Positions 10,650-20,121 of a stretch of 64,000 nt of DNA are shown here, piece after piece. The notes under the pieces were generated by a model. The model did no database searches, was not told where the DNA came from, and saw only the letters and a list, made by a program, of their open reading frames with translations. The number at the start of each line of letters is the position of its first letter. Positions within the stretch are counted from its first letter, which is position 1. The position numbers were made by a program, and so were the translations under genes. The DNA is from Brumicola pallidula DSM 14239 = ACAM 615 (GTDB taxonomy: Bacteria; Pseudomonadota; Gammaproteobacteria; Enterobacterales; Alteromonadaceae), in NCBI RefSeq assembly GCF_000428905.1, contig NZ_AUAV01000012.1, positions 62,001-126,000 of the forward strand, written 5' to 3'.

Positions 10650-12830
10650 TTAAAATGCGTAATTAGCGCTCAAAGATACGGTTCTAGGTGCACCGAAGTA
10701 GGCGAGTTGCGATAACCCTGAATCACTCAAGTCAAAACCGTGAGAAATATACTTTTTATCCGTTATGTTTTTTATTCCTAGGCGGACAATCCACTTTTCA
10801 TTTGGACTAAAGTAGTTAATATTAAGATTTAATAAGGTACGTCCATCTTGAGCAAGAATTTCAGTGCTACTAACTGTCGGATAAGTTTTACTGCGGTAGC
10901 TTGCATCAGCAACAAATGTGAAACGCCCAACAGTCAGAGTGTCAATGTCGTATTGCATTGAAAGCTGAGCGCTTGTTTTAGGGGTGTTTACTAATTCTCT
11001 TTCGTTGGCAATGTTAAGCCCGCCAGCGCCAATATATTCCTCATATTTGGCATCCATTAAGCCCAAGTTTGCGGCAAGTATCAGATCCTCACTGGCTGCG
11101 AAAGTTAACTCAAACTCCAGCCCGTTTATTAGCGCTTTACCGGCGTTAGTAAATAACGCTGAAAATGAGCCTTGATCATCAGCAATAAAACTAGACAGTT
11201 GTAAATCTTCATAATCATTTCGAAAAATCGTGGCGTTTACACGAACTTGATCATCCATAAAATCAGATTTTAATCCCATTTCATAAGACCACATGTTTTC
11301 TGGTTTATATGACTCAGCTTCATTTAGCGTGTTTGAGCGGCCATTAAATCCGCCACTTTTAAAACCTTTACTCACAGAACCAAAAAACATCATTTTTTTA
11401 TCAAATTGATAACTAACGGCAATTTTTGGTGATACTGACGACCAAGTATCCTGTGTAGTAAAATCAGTTACTGTTAAATCACCAGCACCTAATATTGGCT
11501 TATAGCTCATGTCAGTAAGATAAAATTGTTGTAGCCGAGAGAACTTTTTTTCTTCTTTGGTATAACGCAATCCAGCTGTTAATGTCAGCTTTTCATTAAA
11601 AAAATAGTCCACATTCGTATATGCTGCATAGCTGGTATTGTCTTGATCATTTTCTGAATTAGTCACTAAACTAATTACCGGACCAAAAAGTCCAGATTCT
11701 GTTACATCGTGTTCATTAAAATAGTACAAACCGGTAACAACAGAAAACGCATCGGATAGGTAATTAAACTGAAATTCTTGACTGAACTGATTTTGTTCTT
11801 GAAAAACGAAAACACCAAAAACATCATCAGGGCTTGCATCTAAATCTAGATTGGCATCGTAGTCCATGGCACGGTAAGCACTGATTGATTTCACTGTATA
11901 GTTATCTGATATATTCCATGTTGCCGTCAACGAAGTTCCTCGAGTAGACAAGTCATTGAGGTTATTAAAATTGGCACTTACTTTTTCAGGATCGATGGCG
12001 GTAATGACTTCACCCGTGAATAATGCTGTTTGTGCAACAGGCGTGACAGAATGTTCAGGATCGTTTTTTGAACTATCAACAGCGAATGTTAGTGAAAAAT
12101 CATCATTAGCTTCGTAAAACCATGAACTACGCCAGGCAGTTAATTTTTTGTCACCGTCGTCATCTCCATTAAACGTGTTTTCTGTGTAGCCATCTCTAAT
12201 GTTATGAACAGCTGTAAAACTGCCTGAAAGTTTATCAGTTAACGGTCCAGAAATTGACGCCTTAAGTTTTCTCTCAGCGTAAGTTCCAATACCTAATTCA
12301 AGATTGATTTCTAATTCATTGCTCGGTTTTGCAGTAACATATTTAATTGCTCCTCCCATAGTATTGCGGCCATATAGTGTTCCTTGTGGGCCACGTAAAA
12401 CTTCTATTCTTTCCACATCAAAAACGTCTAAAAATGCGCCTTGAGCTCTGCCTAAATAAACATCATCTAAATAGATGCCAACACCAGGATCAGCAAATGC
12501 TAAAGAGTCAATTTGACCTACCCCGCGAATATAAACAACAGCATTTTGAGCATCCCCTTGATGCACTGTTAAATTTGGCACTGAAGATTGTAAGTCACCG
12601 ATATCATTAACATGCATGTTTGCCAACTTGTCGCTAAAAAAAGCACTAACAGAAAGGGGTACTTCTTGAATACTTTGCTCTCGTTTTTGAGCAGTCACGG
12701 TAATAGTCTCTAGTCCTTTATTACCTTCGGGATCTTGCTCCATGCTAAATACGGAGGCACTGTATGCGAGTGAAGCAATCGCAAGTGCAAGAGGGCTGAT
12801 GCCAATGAATTTATTTTTATTTTTACACAT
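10650..12830 (-). CDS. TonB-dependent outer-membrane receptor
   Basis: The 726-residue protein has an N-terminal signal sequence (about 28 residues) and a TonB-box-like segment ETITVTAQKREQS. A plug domain follows with VERIEVLRGPQGTLYGRNTMGG, then a 22-strand-type barrel ending in SANYAF with a terminal Phe. It belongs to the large Gram-negative class whose members import siderophores, vitamins, sugars or aromatic compounds. The neighbours are two esterases downstream and a small winged-helix protein upstream, which suggests an organic ester rather than iron. No Fur-like box was found in the short upstream gap. Substrate is undetermined. Confidence 0.85.
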   Translation of the reverse strand: MCKNKNKFIGISPLALAIASLAYSASVFSMEQDPEGNKGLETITVTAQKREQSIQEVPLSVSAFFSDKLANMHVNDIGDLQSSVPNLTVHQGDAQNAVVYIRGVGQIDSLAFADPGVGIYLDDVYLGRAQGAFLDVFDVERIEVLRGPQGTLYGRNTMGGAIKYVTAKPSNELEINLELGIGTYAERKLKASISGPLTDKLSGSFTAVHNIRDGYTENTFNGDDDGDKKLTAWRSSWFYEANDDFSLTFAVDSSKNDPEHSVTPVAQTALFTGEVITAIDPEKVSANFNNLNDLSTRGTSLTATWNISDNYTVKSISAYRAMDYDANLDLDASPDDVFGVFVFQEQNQFSQEFQFNYLSDAFSVVTGLYYFNEHDVTESGLFGPVISLVTNSENDQDNTSYAAYTNVDYFFNEKLTLTAGLRYTKEEKKFSRLQQFYLTDMSYKPILGAGDLTVTDFTTQDTWSSVSPKIAVSYQFDKKMMFFGSVSKGFKSGGFNGRSNTLNEAESYKPENMWSYEMGLKSDFMDDQVRVNATIFRNDYEDLQLSSFIADDQGSFSALFTNAGKALINGLEFELTFAASEDLILAANLGLMDAKYEEYIGAGGLNIANERELVNTPKTSAQLSMQYDIDTLTVGRFTFVADASYRSKTYPTVSSTEILAQDGRTLLNLNINYFSPNEKWIVRLGIKNITDKKYISHGFDLSDSGLSQLAYFGAPRTVSLSANYAF

Positions 12831-12933
12831 AGGGGTAAATCACTCTTGTTATTGAAATGTTAATAAGATTCATTTCAATATCACCTTTTAAGAAAATAAA
12901 AAAAAGAGCAATAATTAAGCGCAATAATTGCGC

Positions 12934-13362
12934 CTATTTTTGGGGTGGTAATGCTGACACATTTATTTCGGATAAAGCAATAATCGTGTTTTGTAGGGTT
13001 CTCAACAAATGCCCATGTATTTTTTGCTGTAACTTATTACTTGGTATCAAAAATGTCTCACGTCGATCGCAAGTGTGTTTATGTCTTTCCAATAAGCCAT
13101 CTATTTCTGCTTTTTTTATCCGTTCGTCACGCGTTCGCTTCGAGCCTGCTTTCATCCTTTCACAAGCGTTACCAACGGTAAGTGGTTCACCGCGCCAATA
13201 GTGAATAGCGCAATCCACCAATAAATACCAAAACTCTTGAGTGTAATATGTGCCGCGGTAGTCGAACGTCTTATCCCAATCATGAGCATAAAAATCCAAT
13301 GCATCATGCCATTTAGTTAAAGCAATTTTTTCATCAATAGAAAGCTCGAATGCGTCATTCAT
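12934..13362 (-). CDS. Small MarR-like winged-helix regulator (probable)
   Basis: A 142-residue basic, helical protein. The region from about 55 to 110 reads as a winged helix: a helix following PLTVGNACERM, a recognition-helix-like stretch RTRDERIKKAEIDGL and a wing CDRRETFLIPSNKL, then a C-terminal helix. This resembles MarR-type regulators, although the family match is made by eye. It is transcribed toward the TonB receptor, whose start lies about 100 bases away, and could control the receptor and the two esterases. An unrelated small DNA-binding protein cannot be excluded. Confidence 0.5.
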   Translation of the reverse strand: MNDAFELSIDEKIALTKWHDALDFYAHDWDKTFDYRGTYYTQEFWYLLVDCAIHYWRGEPLTVGNACERMKAGSKRTRDERIKKAEIDGLLERHKHTCDRRETFLIPSNKLQQKIHGHLLRTLQNTIIALSEINVSALPPQK

Positions 13363-13719
13363 ATTTAGCGGGTCTCATAATGTAGTTAATTAAGTCGCGA
13401 AAATCTGCAAACAGTTATAGGAATTTACGCTCTTTTATCCACCGTATTGGGCGCAGATCGTAATTATTATCGCTATAACTTCACAGAACCTGCACAAACA
13501 AGCGCTCTGCTGCTAATCATCTTTTTGCTCAAATAGCATGGTAGAAGCAATACCGGCCATCTTATTTGCTATCGCAATCACGGCTAAAGATTATCTCAAT
13601 GCCATTCAATTTATTTAAAAATTAATAGCTTACTTACATATAAAATCATCGTTGGGCAAAGATTGGCATTGCGATGGAAAACCTGACCCAACACTAATAC
13701 TAGAAAGCGTCGGCAAATT
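13363..13719. other. Intergenic region, no intact gene
   Basis: About 360 bases between the winged-helix gene and the truncated TolB-like gene. It has only short open stretches without clear start signals, which could be decayed coding sequence. Confidence 0.4.
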
Positions 13720-14511
13720 TCAATGCTGGGATCGACAACAAGGCAAATAATGCATGTCTGTGTCGGCATCAATTAATTGCGCCGTGATCCTGATCATATC
13801 ACCTGGTTTACGTACGCTACCTTGTAGCACATTTCGTGCTTTTAATTTTTCGGCTATAAACGGTATACCCAGTGCGTCTTGACCTTTAAAAGCAAATGCA
13901 GATGTACGCGAGGCTACTTTTAGTCCATCAACCTTTGCCAACACATTTAACAATTCTTGGGCTATCCCATCGGAGAAATACCCTTGATCGCCGCTGGGAG
14001 AGAGGTCTGAAAATGGCAGCACAGCAATAGATGCGGGGTCTGTTCGTAGTTCAGGCTCGACCATGATCGCCGCCTGCTGAGGAGCGGTAAGTGCTGATTT
14101 AACGGTGCCTTCTTTGTCTTTATATACCACATCAGGCTTGGTCATTTGTTGCCACAAGCCAAGTGCTAACACGCCCAGCAGGCCGGCAACGATAACAATG
14201 TCTGTTTTGCGTCCTGAATGTGTAATCTCACCATCCGCGGTCTCTGCAGGTTTGATGCCGTCAGGGGTCATTTCGAAGGCCCATGTTAGCAATAATGCAA
14301 TGGGAAAACACAATATCAGCGCAGCGGTTACGGTGCTGTCAAACCAAGCTGGCAAGTTCATGGTGTCTTCAAAAAGAACGGCAACCTGCATTATTAACCA
14401 CGCTACGACAGCATAAAGGCCGGCAACTCGAAAAACATTTCTTCGTTTTAATTCAGCTAAAATAGTGATCACTACATTCCTTTCCATCCTAGACATGAGA
14501 GAATAAACCAC
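13720..14511 (-). pseudogene. Truncated TolB-like/TPR regulatory membrane protein
   Basis: A 263-residue product resembling the N-terminal half of the LAELKRRNVFRVAGLYA family, whose members are normally 500-700 residues with C-terminal TPR repeats. The basic N-terminal stretch is followed by two membrane segments (about 27-80), a third near 105-123 and a TolB/FlgO-like domain: SIAVLPFSDLSPSGDQGYFSDGI written in two parts as SIAVLPFSDLSPSG and DQGYFSDGI, then VLQGSVRKPGD. Family resemblance stops abruptly after AQLIDADTDMH, and the frame ends six codons later than expected sequence, in LPCCRSQH. The TPR part is missing, so the gene is probably broken by a deletion or rearrangement near 13745. 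Confidence 0.6.
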
Positions 14512-14903
14512 AACCCTGATCTATTCAATAAGCACCTTTTTTGTTGCGTTCCAGAGTGACAGTGTAATAGTTGAAATTGGCTTAGTTAACGTAAAACGAT
14601 ATTTTTAGTTTCAAACATGACGAAATCTTGGATTTCTTTTTGCTTACAATAAAACGGATTTAGAGCCACATAGCCTTTCCATCGTAAATTCAAACGCACT
14701 CGTCTACACTAACTGTAATGTTCAGGTATAAAAGAATTGGAACTTGGCCTTAAAGTTGATGTAATACAGCGGCCATAATCCCGATGTGCGTCTGAAAAGA
14801 ATCCGAAGTAGCGGACAGCAAGTGGTGCTCGTTCATCGCGTAAGTTACGAATACTTAAACACCAACGAATTCACATACACGAAGTCGCGCAGAGCTTATT
14901 ACC
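14512..14903. other. Intergenic region, nothing recognised
   Basis: About 390 bases upstream of the truncated gene and downstream of the heme receptor gene. No gene, clear terminator or repeat was seen. Confidence 0.4.
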
Positions 14904-17159
14904 CTAAAACTGCACCACCACATTAATCGAGTAATTACGCTCAGGCGAAGTAAAAGGCAGTAAATTACCCTCAGCAGATTGTCCTCTCACTTCAGACGCT
15001 AGCCAATATTGCTTGTTTGTGACATTGAATATACCTGCGTTAATTTTTATGTGAGGCGTTATCTTAAGGTGGCCAAGTATATCAATAGTGGTGTAACTGG
15101 GTGCTACAAAAAACGCGGTTTCACCAGTGCTGGCTAATGCTTGCGCTTCTTCTGTGTAGCTAGCAGCAACTTCGATGCGCCATGGGTCACTATAGTCTTT
15201 ATATTGCACCCCAAATACGGCTTGATTTGGTGGAATAGATTCAAGCTCATTGCCGGTGGCTTTGTTTTCAGAACCTTGAATACTGTAACTGGCCCTTATT
15301 TGCCAATCTTGGGCGCCGCTAAAAGTGTCGCCTAGTGACCACACAACTTGTCCTTCAATACCTTTAATTTCAACATCGTCTACATTAGCAGATTGAAATT
15401 GAGTAAAGCCGTTATTCGGGTTAATTCCGACAAAAGTCAATGATTCAATAAAGTCCGTATATTTGTTTTGATAGGCACTTATGCTCCAAGTCAAGGCGTT
15501 GGTAAAGCCTCTAATGCCAAGTTCTAAACTGGTAACCGATTCAGGCTTTAAGTCGGGGTTTGAGAGCGAGGTGTAGCGTCCTGCAAAGTTGGTAAAGCCA
15601 ACGTTAACATCGTCCATAGGCGGTATTCTAAAACCCTCAGCATATTGCAGCCAAATATTGTAGCTTTCGCTTAATGAATAAATGGCGCCTAGTTTCTTGG
15701 ATAACTGACTGTCCTTAAAGCTCGATACTTCTACTCCAGGGTTAGCCGTCTCAAACAAGCGATCCGACTCAGGTGAAAGCTTAAAACGGTCGTAACGTAG
15801 CCCTGGGCTCAGTAATAAACGGCCATCTAAGAACTGGATCTCGTCTTGTATAAAGATGGATTGTTCAGACAATGTTGACAGTGGAAAATCACGTGCTGGG
15901 AATACGCTAAATTCAGGGATGGGGGAACTTGTCGCTTGGTCTTGAGTTTGACCTTCTCTTAATCCTTCTGATTCCGTGGTTTCGGTGCTGAGGCCATAGA
16001 TTAAATAATGCTGACCTCCCCATTCAAACTGATGATCAAACTGAGCATGTAAACCAACCGTGCTTTGTTCAAACATGCTGTCGCGGGTTCTGAAAAACGG
16101 GGATGGCTCAGGTCCTAATGATTGCCTAACAAGTTCAGATGCTTGCTCAGTAGAAGAGTTTTGATAAAAAGCAAACATATTGACGCGCTTTAGATGATGA
16201 GCTCCAGAAGGTTGATACAAATACTCGGCTGAAAAACGTGAACGCTCCTGCTGGTCAAAGCCAAGACTCGATAAGGTGATTGTGCCGCGCACCTGCGTGC
16301 CAATCTCTGACAACAATTGCGTGTCATTGCTTTGCTCAAAGGTTTCGGCAATAAGCTTAAGCCGATGCGCCTCATTTTTTTGGTAAATAAGTTTAGTTAA
16401 TACGCTTAAAGAATCGTTATTTTGAGGATCGGCACTAGTTCGCGTATTGCCTATGCTTGCATCATTATAAAACGATTGGGTCTCATTTCCATTGCGGTAG
16501 GTGCTGTTAACTAACCATTGCCAATCGCCGCCCACGCCGGCCAGCATGCCATTAACATACGACTCGCTCGACTGACTAACATAGCCTATTTTTGTTCTAC
16601 CCGCGAATGACTCACCATCGGTCACGATGTCGATGGGATCTTTAGTGGTAAATGCCACAACGCCGCCAATAGCATCGCTGCCATACAGTGTTGAGGCTGG
16701 ACCGCGCACAATATCCACAGACTTTATTAAATCAACATCAACGAAATCGCGACGTGCAGACAAATTCGGACCAAAACTAAACTCATCAGCTATAGGAATG
16801 TTGTCGACTAGAATTAATACCCGATCACCGGTAATGCCTCGAATATTAAAGCTTGATAATCCGTAACGCCCGCTGCCTTCGACAGATATACCGGGCTCGT
16901 AACGCAGCAAGTCGCGGATGTTCGTTGCCCCTAAAGCATCTATTTGTTGGCTATTAATAGTGGTTACAGTAGCTGCTATTTCATTGATTTTACGCGCGGT
17001 TTTAGTGCCGGTCACTGTAATTGTTTCTATCTCAGATTCGGTACCGGCTTCTATCGCGTTGGCGCTTACATTGCCTGCAAGCGCGACAGAAAAAGCGACA
17101 CAAAAAGTGACTGAACAGACAGATGGAGTAAAAAAAGAAATACTGGCTTTATGTTTCAT
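14904..17159 (-). CDS. TonB-dependent heme/haemoglobin-type receptor
   Basis: The 751-residue outer-membrane receptor has a signal peptide and a TonB box around IETITVTGTKTARKI. The plug contains IRDLLRYEPGISVEG, ILVDNIPIADEF and VRGPASTLYGSDAIGG, the pattern of the haemoglobin/transferrin/lactoferrin receptor family. The barrel ends with a terminal Phe (NVVVQF). It is divergent from hmuTUV and hugZ and shares with hmuT a 33-bp Fur palindrome. Together the genes describe heme binding, TonB-driven import, periplasmic capture and inner-membrane transport. Exact ligand (free heme or haemoprotein) is not decided by the sequence. Confidence 0.88.
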   Translation of the reverse strand: MKHKASISFFTPSVCSVTFCVAFSVALAGNVSANAIEAGTESEIETITVTGTKTARKINEIAATVTTINSQQIDALGATNIRDLLRYEPGISVEGSGRYGLSSFNIRGITGDRVLILVDNIPIADEFSFGPNLSARRDFVDVDLIKSVDIVRGPASTLYGSDAIGGVVAFTTKDPIDIVTDGESFAGRTKIGYVSQSSESYVNGMLAGVGGDWQWLVNSTYRNGNETQSFYNDASIGNTRTSADPQNNDSLSVLTKLIYQKNEAHRLKLIAETFEQSNDTQLLSEIGTQVRGTITLSSLGFDQQERSRFSAEYLYQPSGAHHLKRVNMFAFYQNSSTEQASELVRQSLGPEPSPFFRTRDSMFEQSTVGLHAQFDHQFEWGGQHYLIYGLSTETTESEGLREGQTQDQATSSPIPEFSVFPARDFPLSTLSEQSIFIQDEIQFLDGRLLLSPGLRYDRFKLSPESDRLFETANPGVEVSSFKDSQLSKKLGAIYSLSESYNIWLQYAEGFRIPPMDDVNVGFTNFAGRYTSLSNPDLKPESVTSLELGIRGFTNALTWSISAYQNKYTDFIESLTFVGINPNNGFTQFQSANVDDVEIKGIEGQVVWSLGDTFSGAQDWQIRASYSIQGSENKATGNELESIPPNQAVFGVQYKDYSDPWRIEVAASYTEEAQALASTGETAFFVAPSYTTIDILGHLKITPHIKINAGIFNVTNKQYWLASEVRGQSAEGNLLPFTSPERNYSINVVVQF

Positions 17160-17187
17160 GAAAATTTTCTTATCTAATAGTTGACTG

Positions 17188-17220
17188 TAACGCTAATGAT
17201 AATTATTATCATTAGCGTTA
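17188..17220. promoter_or_regulatory. Fur box in divergent heme promoter
   Basis: A perfect 33-bp palindrome with one central base (two 16-base arms, centre 17204). Its middle 19 bases, AATGATAATTATTATCATT (17195-17213), fit the Fur consensus. It lies 29 bases before the receptor ATG and 25 before hmuT, so iron-bound Fur could repress both directions. Confidence 0.92.
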
Positions 17221-17244
17221 GCAATAGAGAAATGAGAAATTATA

Positions 17245-18108
17245 ATGAAAAGTGTTAAATTAGTTTTTTTAAGGCGAGTTCTATTCGCAAGTTTACTAGT
17301 TTTAGTTAGCGCAATAGCGTCTGCACAAACTCCTTACAGTCACACTAGCGACCGCATAGTAAGTGTGGGTGGGAGTGTAACTGAAATCTTATATGCCTTG
17401 GGCGCGCAACAACAAATAGTCGCTGCCGATACCAGCAGTTTGTATCCGGAACAAGTAAGCGAATTACCAAAAGTGGGTTATTACCGTCAACTCAGCGTTG
17501 AGGGTATATTGGCGATGCAGCCCACTCATCTATTTGCTGCGATGGGGGGCGGGCCAACCGAAGTGCTTACGCAACTGAGTAATTCAGGCGTCCAGGTGCA
17601 TGTATTTGAGCAGGCGCGGACCGTTGCCGGATTACTCAACATGATCCATGAAATAGGCCAGCGCTCCGGTTTGCAAGCACAAGCTGAACAACTCCAGAAG
17701 CACGTCAAGGATCAGCTTAGCGCGATCAAAAAGATAAATATTAAGCCTGAGCAAAGAGCGGTGTTTCTAATGTCGGCGGGCGAGCGGGGCATTATGGCGG
17801 CTGGCAAAAATACCGTGCCTAATCTGATTATGAAGATAGCGGGTTTGCGTAACCCTTACGACAATATTGAAGGTTTTAAGCCGGTGTCAATCGAGTCATT
17901 TTTGGCAATAGCGCCCACTCAGGTGCTAATAGCTGAGCATCGTACCGGTGGTTTGTCGGCGAGTGAACTATGCAAACAACCGGCCTTGGAAAAGTGGGCA
18001 CAAGCGCAAGGCTGTAATTTACATATTGTTGACGCTCTACTGTTTTTAGGCTTAACACCCCGTTTGCCTGACGCAGTTGCGCAGTTTGCTCATATTCTTG
18101 AACAGTAA
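17245..18108 (+). CDS. hmuT: Heme ABC transporter periplasmic binding protein
   Basis: The 287-residue protein has a signal peptide (cleavage near ASAQ, about residue 28) and a PF01497-type bilobal fold. The N-lobe opens with RIVSVGGSVTEILYALGA, and the stretch DTSSLYPEQ...LPKVGYYRQLS is typical of HmuT/BhuT, with the Tyr-rich turn that commonly supplies the heme ligand. It is first in the operon hmuT-hmuU-hmuV-hugZ and sits directly at the Fur palindrome. It should carry heme from the TonB receptor to the HmuUV permease. Confidence 0.9.
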   Translation: MKSVKLVFLRRVLFASLLVLVSAIASAQTPYSHTSDRIVSVGGSVTEILYALGAQQQIVAADTSSLYPEQVSELPKVGYYRQLSVEGILAMQPTHLFAAMGGGPTEVLTQLSNSGVQVHVFEQARTVAGLLNMIHEIGQRSGLQAQAEQLQKHVKDQLSAIKKINIKPEQRAVFLMSAGERGIMAAGKNTVPNLIMKIAGLRNPYDNIEGFKPVSIESFLAIAPTQVLIAEHRTGGLSASELCKQPALEKWAQAQGCNLHIVDALLFLGLTPRLPDAVAQFAHILEQ

Positions 18109-18213
18109 TTAGATGCCTTGAGTACGTCGTTTTCGGTTTTTTTGCAAAACAATTGCCACTTATAAAGCATGACCTAAGTGCTAATTGATTAATAAGGACA
18201 GCAACACATATTT

Positions 18214-19275
18214 ATGAAGACACCTACGACCATATTAAAAGTACAACAAGAGATTGCGCAAAGGAAGTATGGCTTTCAGCCCAAAATCACTGCATTAATT
18301 ATGGCTTTGGTTGTTGTTGCTGTTATCGCCTTAAATGCAGGTGCGGTAGATGTAGATTTATGGCGGTGGTTAAGCGCAGACTCTAGCAATCCACTACAGC
18401 ATACTATTTTATGGGATATTCGATTTCCGCGTATTGTGATGACCATGATCACCGGCGCAGGCTTAGCTTTATGCGGTACAGTATTGCAAGCTATATGTCG
18501 CAATCCGCTGGCCGACCCGGGCCTCATTGGGGTCTCGTCAAGCGCTGCTCTTTTTGCGGGTGCAGCTTTTGCGGTATTAAGTACGGTGCATCTTCCTCTT
18601 TTTTTAATGTCTTACTTTGTGCCGCTCAGTGCTTTTTTAGGTGCGACCCTGTCGTTAATTTTACTCCTTAAAATAGCTGACTCTAAACAAGGTATGAACA
18701 CGCTGGTGCTTATTTTAGCAGGCGTTGCCATTAATGCTGGCGCAATGACGCTTTTAGGCCTTATTCAGTTCGTTGTTGATGATGCAACTTTGCGTCAAAT
18801 TACGTTTTGGAGCATGGGCAGTTATGCCGGTATTAATTACACGAGCCTAAGCATTACCATTGTTCCAGTTATCCTTGGTACTTATTATTTTTGGCAGATA
18901 CGTCATCAACTCATGTTAATGAGCTGTTCTGAAAACCAAGCAAAATATCAGGGCGTAGATACCCGCAAAATTAAATTAATCAGTTTGTGGACAGTTGCTG
19001 CGATAGTTGCTGTTTGCGTCAGTTTTACTGGCATAGTTGGCTTTGTTGGCTTAGTGGTTCCGCATCTATGTCGAATGATGTTTGGTGCACATTTAAACGT
19101 ATTGCTGCCCACAAGTTTACTGTCCGGTGCGTTATTGGTGGCTCTAGCCGACACGCTTGCCCGCACTATTATTATTCCTGCCGAAATACCGATTGGTTTG
19201 ATTACTTCTATGGTGGGTGTACCGTTCTTCTTGTATTTGATCGTGCGCGAAAAAAGGAAATTTGACTATGTTTAG
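18214..19275 (+). CDS. hmuU: Heme ABC transporter permease (FecCD family)
   Basis: A 353-residue polytopic inner-membrane protein with about ten helices. FecCD-family signatures include WDIRFPRIVMTMITGAGLAL, LQAICRNPLADPGLIGVSSSA (split at Arg) and, near the C-terminus, GFVGLVVPHLCRMMFG, the loop that contacts the ATPase. The last 14 bases overlap the start of hmuV, indicating translational coupling. It forms the membrane channel for heme import with HmuT and HmuV. Confidence 0.9.
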   Translation: MKTPTTILKVQQEIAQRKYGFQPKITALIMALVVVAVIALNAGAVDVDLWRWLSADSSNPLQHTILWDIRFPRIVMTMITGAGLALCGTVLQAICRNPLADPGLIGVSSSAALFAGAAFAVLSTVHLPLFLMSYFVPLSAFLGATLSLILLLKIADSKQGMNTLVLILAGVAINAGAMTLLGLIQFVVDDATLRQITFWSMGSYAGINYTSLSITIVPVILGTYYFWQIRHQLMLMSCSENQAKYQGVDTRKIKLISLWTVAAIVAVCVSFTGIVGFVGLVVPHLCRMMFGAHLNVLLPTSLLSGALLVALADTLARTIIIPAEIPIGLITSMVGVPFFLYLIVREKRKFDYV

Positions 19276-20047
19276 TGTTGAAGAAATCACCATTGTAGCG
19301 GGCAGGCAGCAGTTACTTAGTGAGGTAACATTGCAGTTTGAAAGCAAAAGTATTACGGCTATTTTGGGCGCAAATGGCGCAGGTAAGTCAACCCTTTTTA
19401 AGAGTTTATTAGGTGAGTATCCATTGAAAAAGGGCCATGTTAGATTTAACGGTCAAGCGGTAAGCCAGTATTCGCTTAGTCAACTGAGTAAAATGCGTGC
19501 TTACATTGCACAGGTAAAAACGGGCTTTTTTAGTATGCTTGTACATGAGTATTTACAACTGGCTAGGCTACAGTACCCTGAGTCCGACAAATACTCAGAA
19601 AACTTGATATTGACCCTTGCTGAGCAATTTCAAATTGCGCATTTGTTGATGCGCGATGTAACATACTTGTCAGGGGGGGAACTCCAGCTAATTGAATTTG
19701 TTAGGGCTTACTTACAACTTTATCAAAGTGCTAACATGCAAGGTAAATGCTTATTGTTAGACGAACCTGCAAGCGCACTGGACATAAAACAAACGCGTTT
19801 GTTGTATGGTCATTTAAAAACGTTTCAGCAACAGGGTGGCACAGTTATTATTATTGACCATAATATAAATGCAGTCGCTAATATAGCCACAAATTTGGTA
19901 TTGATCAAAGACGGTAAATTATTGGCAGAGGGCAGCAGAAAAGCCGTATTTAATAAAACAATATTAGATACGTGCTTTGAAACCAACGGTCAAATTATTT
20001 TAAATAAGGCCAATGATGCAGTGGAAAATAGTATTTATCAGGTATAA
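19262..20047 (+). CDS. hmuV: Heme ABC transporter ATP-binding protein
   Basis: A 261-residue ABC ATPase: Walker A GANGAGKST near residues 36-44, Q-loop near AQVKTG, signature LSGGELQLIEFVRA, Walker B CLLLDEPASALD and H-loop IIDHN. The glutamine-leucine signature (SGGELQ) is typical of the FecE/HmuV group. It overlaps hmuU by 14 bases and powers the transport of heme through HmuU. Confidence 0.9.
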   Translation: MTMFSVEEITIVAGRQQLLSEVTLQFESKSITAILGANGAGKSTLFKSLLGEYPLKKGHVRFNGQAVSQYSLSQLSKMRAYIAQVKTGFFSMLVHEYLQLARLQYPESDKYSENLILTLAEQFQIAHLLMRDVTYLSGGELQLIEFVRAYLQLYQSANMQGKCLLLDEPASALDIKQTRLLYGHLKTFQQQGGTVIIIDHNINAVANIATNLVLIKDGKLLAEGSRKAVFNKTILDTCFETNGQIILNKANDAVENSIYQV

Positions 20048-20121
20048 GCGTCAATACAAAACTATGTTGGGACTTGAACGTAATAAATGATGCATAAAAA
20101 GCATTATAAAAAGGAAATCAC

